From Pontiellaceae bacterium (GTDB taxonomy: Bacteria; Verrucomicrobiota; Kiritimatiellia; Kiritimatiellales; Tichowtungiaceae): a stretch of DNA of 5,140 nucleotides. The position numbers and the translations under genes are program-made. Of the stretch, positions 4,868 to 5,140 are shown piece after piece. Under the pieces are notes generated by a model. The model was given only the letters and a program-made list of their open reading frames with translations. It had not been told where the DNA came from and searched no databases. The stretch covers positions 1 through 5,140 of the forward strand of contig JAOZMR010000212.1 of the NCBI GenBank assembly GCA_029934215.1, read 5' to 3'. Position 1 is the stretch's first letter, and every line of letters starts with the position of its first letter.

Positions 4868-5140
4868 TTAAGCCCCTTTTGCACGGTTTTCAGTCTTCAT
4901 TGTTTTCTTTTTTATTTTACCTCTTGATTCCGTCAAAAGTGGGTGCGATTTCTTCCTTCGTTTCACGCATCTAGGCTCCGACCTCCCAAGGCGATCTCTG
5001 ATCAATTTGTCAGCAATAACATCATAGAGAGCGGAGATGATTTTCTGCTTTTCCTTTGCGCTAAGTCGCCGCGCAGAAATAAAGCGCCTAATTTTTGGAT
5101 TTAATGCAGTAGTTCCACTCCCCGTGAAAATCCGCACGTT
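4868..5140 (-). CDS. IS4-like transposase, C-terminal part (cut by window edge)
   Basis: The frame is open from the right edge of the window to a TAA at 4868-4870, about 90 residues. A GTG at 5137 can be read as a start, but translation continues unbroken to the edge, so this is most likely the tail of a longer gene. The segment RLGRSEPRCVKRRKKSHPLL resembles the basic C-terminal signature of IS4-family DDE transposases (EPRxVKRRPKxYxLLTxPR). It is preceded by a helical LSAKEKQKIISALYDVIA stretch typical of the same region. The DDE catalytic residues would lie outside the window, so activity cannot be judged. The element's end should lie a little to the left of 4868, in the GGGGTGAATGGCAC area, but the partner inverted repeat is not in view. 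A decayed or solitary fragment is possible. Confidence 0.65.
   Translation of the reverse strand, partial: NVRIFTGSGTTALNPKIRRFISARRLSAKEKQKIISALYDVIADKLIRDRLGRSEPRCVKRRKKSHPLLTESRGKIKKKTMKTENRAKGA

Overview
The window looks like bacterial chromosome. It holds four complete protein genes and, at the right edge, the end of a transposase gene. In order they are: a cytoplasmic GH13 glycoside hydrolase (+, 323-1897); a DPM1-type family 2 glycosyltransferase (-, 1894-2619); an RlmN/Cfr-family radical SAM rRNA methyltransferase (-, 2655-3647); an RlmI/RlmK-like class I methyltransferase (+, about 3669-4634); and the C-terminal part of an IS4-like transposase (-, 4868 to the right edge).

Layout: 1-322 is non-coding and carries a terminator-like hairpin and a perfect palindrome ahead of the hydrolase. 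The hydrolase and glycosyltransferase converge and share 4 bases at their 3' ends. rlmN and the glycosyltransferase lie head-to-tail on the minus strand, 35 nt apart, and are probably one transcript. rlmN and the second methyltransferase diverge from a very short shared start region, which suggests a small rRNA-modification locus. 4635-4867 is non-coding with minor hairpins and leads into the transposase tail.

The most striking signal is a short palindrome, TTCCA-N5-TGGAA, with commonest core TTCCAATGNTTGGAA. It occurs seven times exactly and twice with one mismatch, where about 0.005 exact copies would be expected by chance. One copy lies just upstream of the hydrolase and two at the rlmN/methyltransferase divergence. 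The others lie inside coding sequence, where the site is read as the peptide F-Q-x-x-E or F-P-x-x-G. The copies cluster at 2945-3720 and are absent from the interiors of the hydrolase and glycosyltransferase. They look like recognition sites for an unidentified DNA-binding or DNA-organising system.

Taxonomy: the IS4-type transposase tail and this palindrome suggest a member of the PVC group, possibly the Verrucomicrobiota/Kiritimatiellota side. This rests on memory and was not checked by any search. The metabolic genes themselves are not diagnostic.
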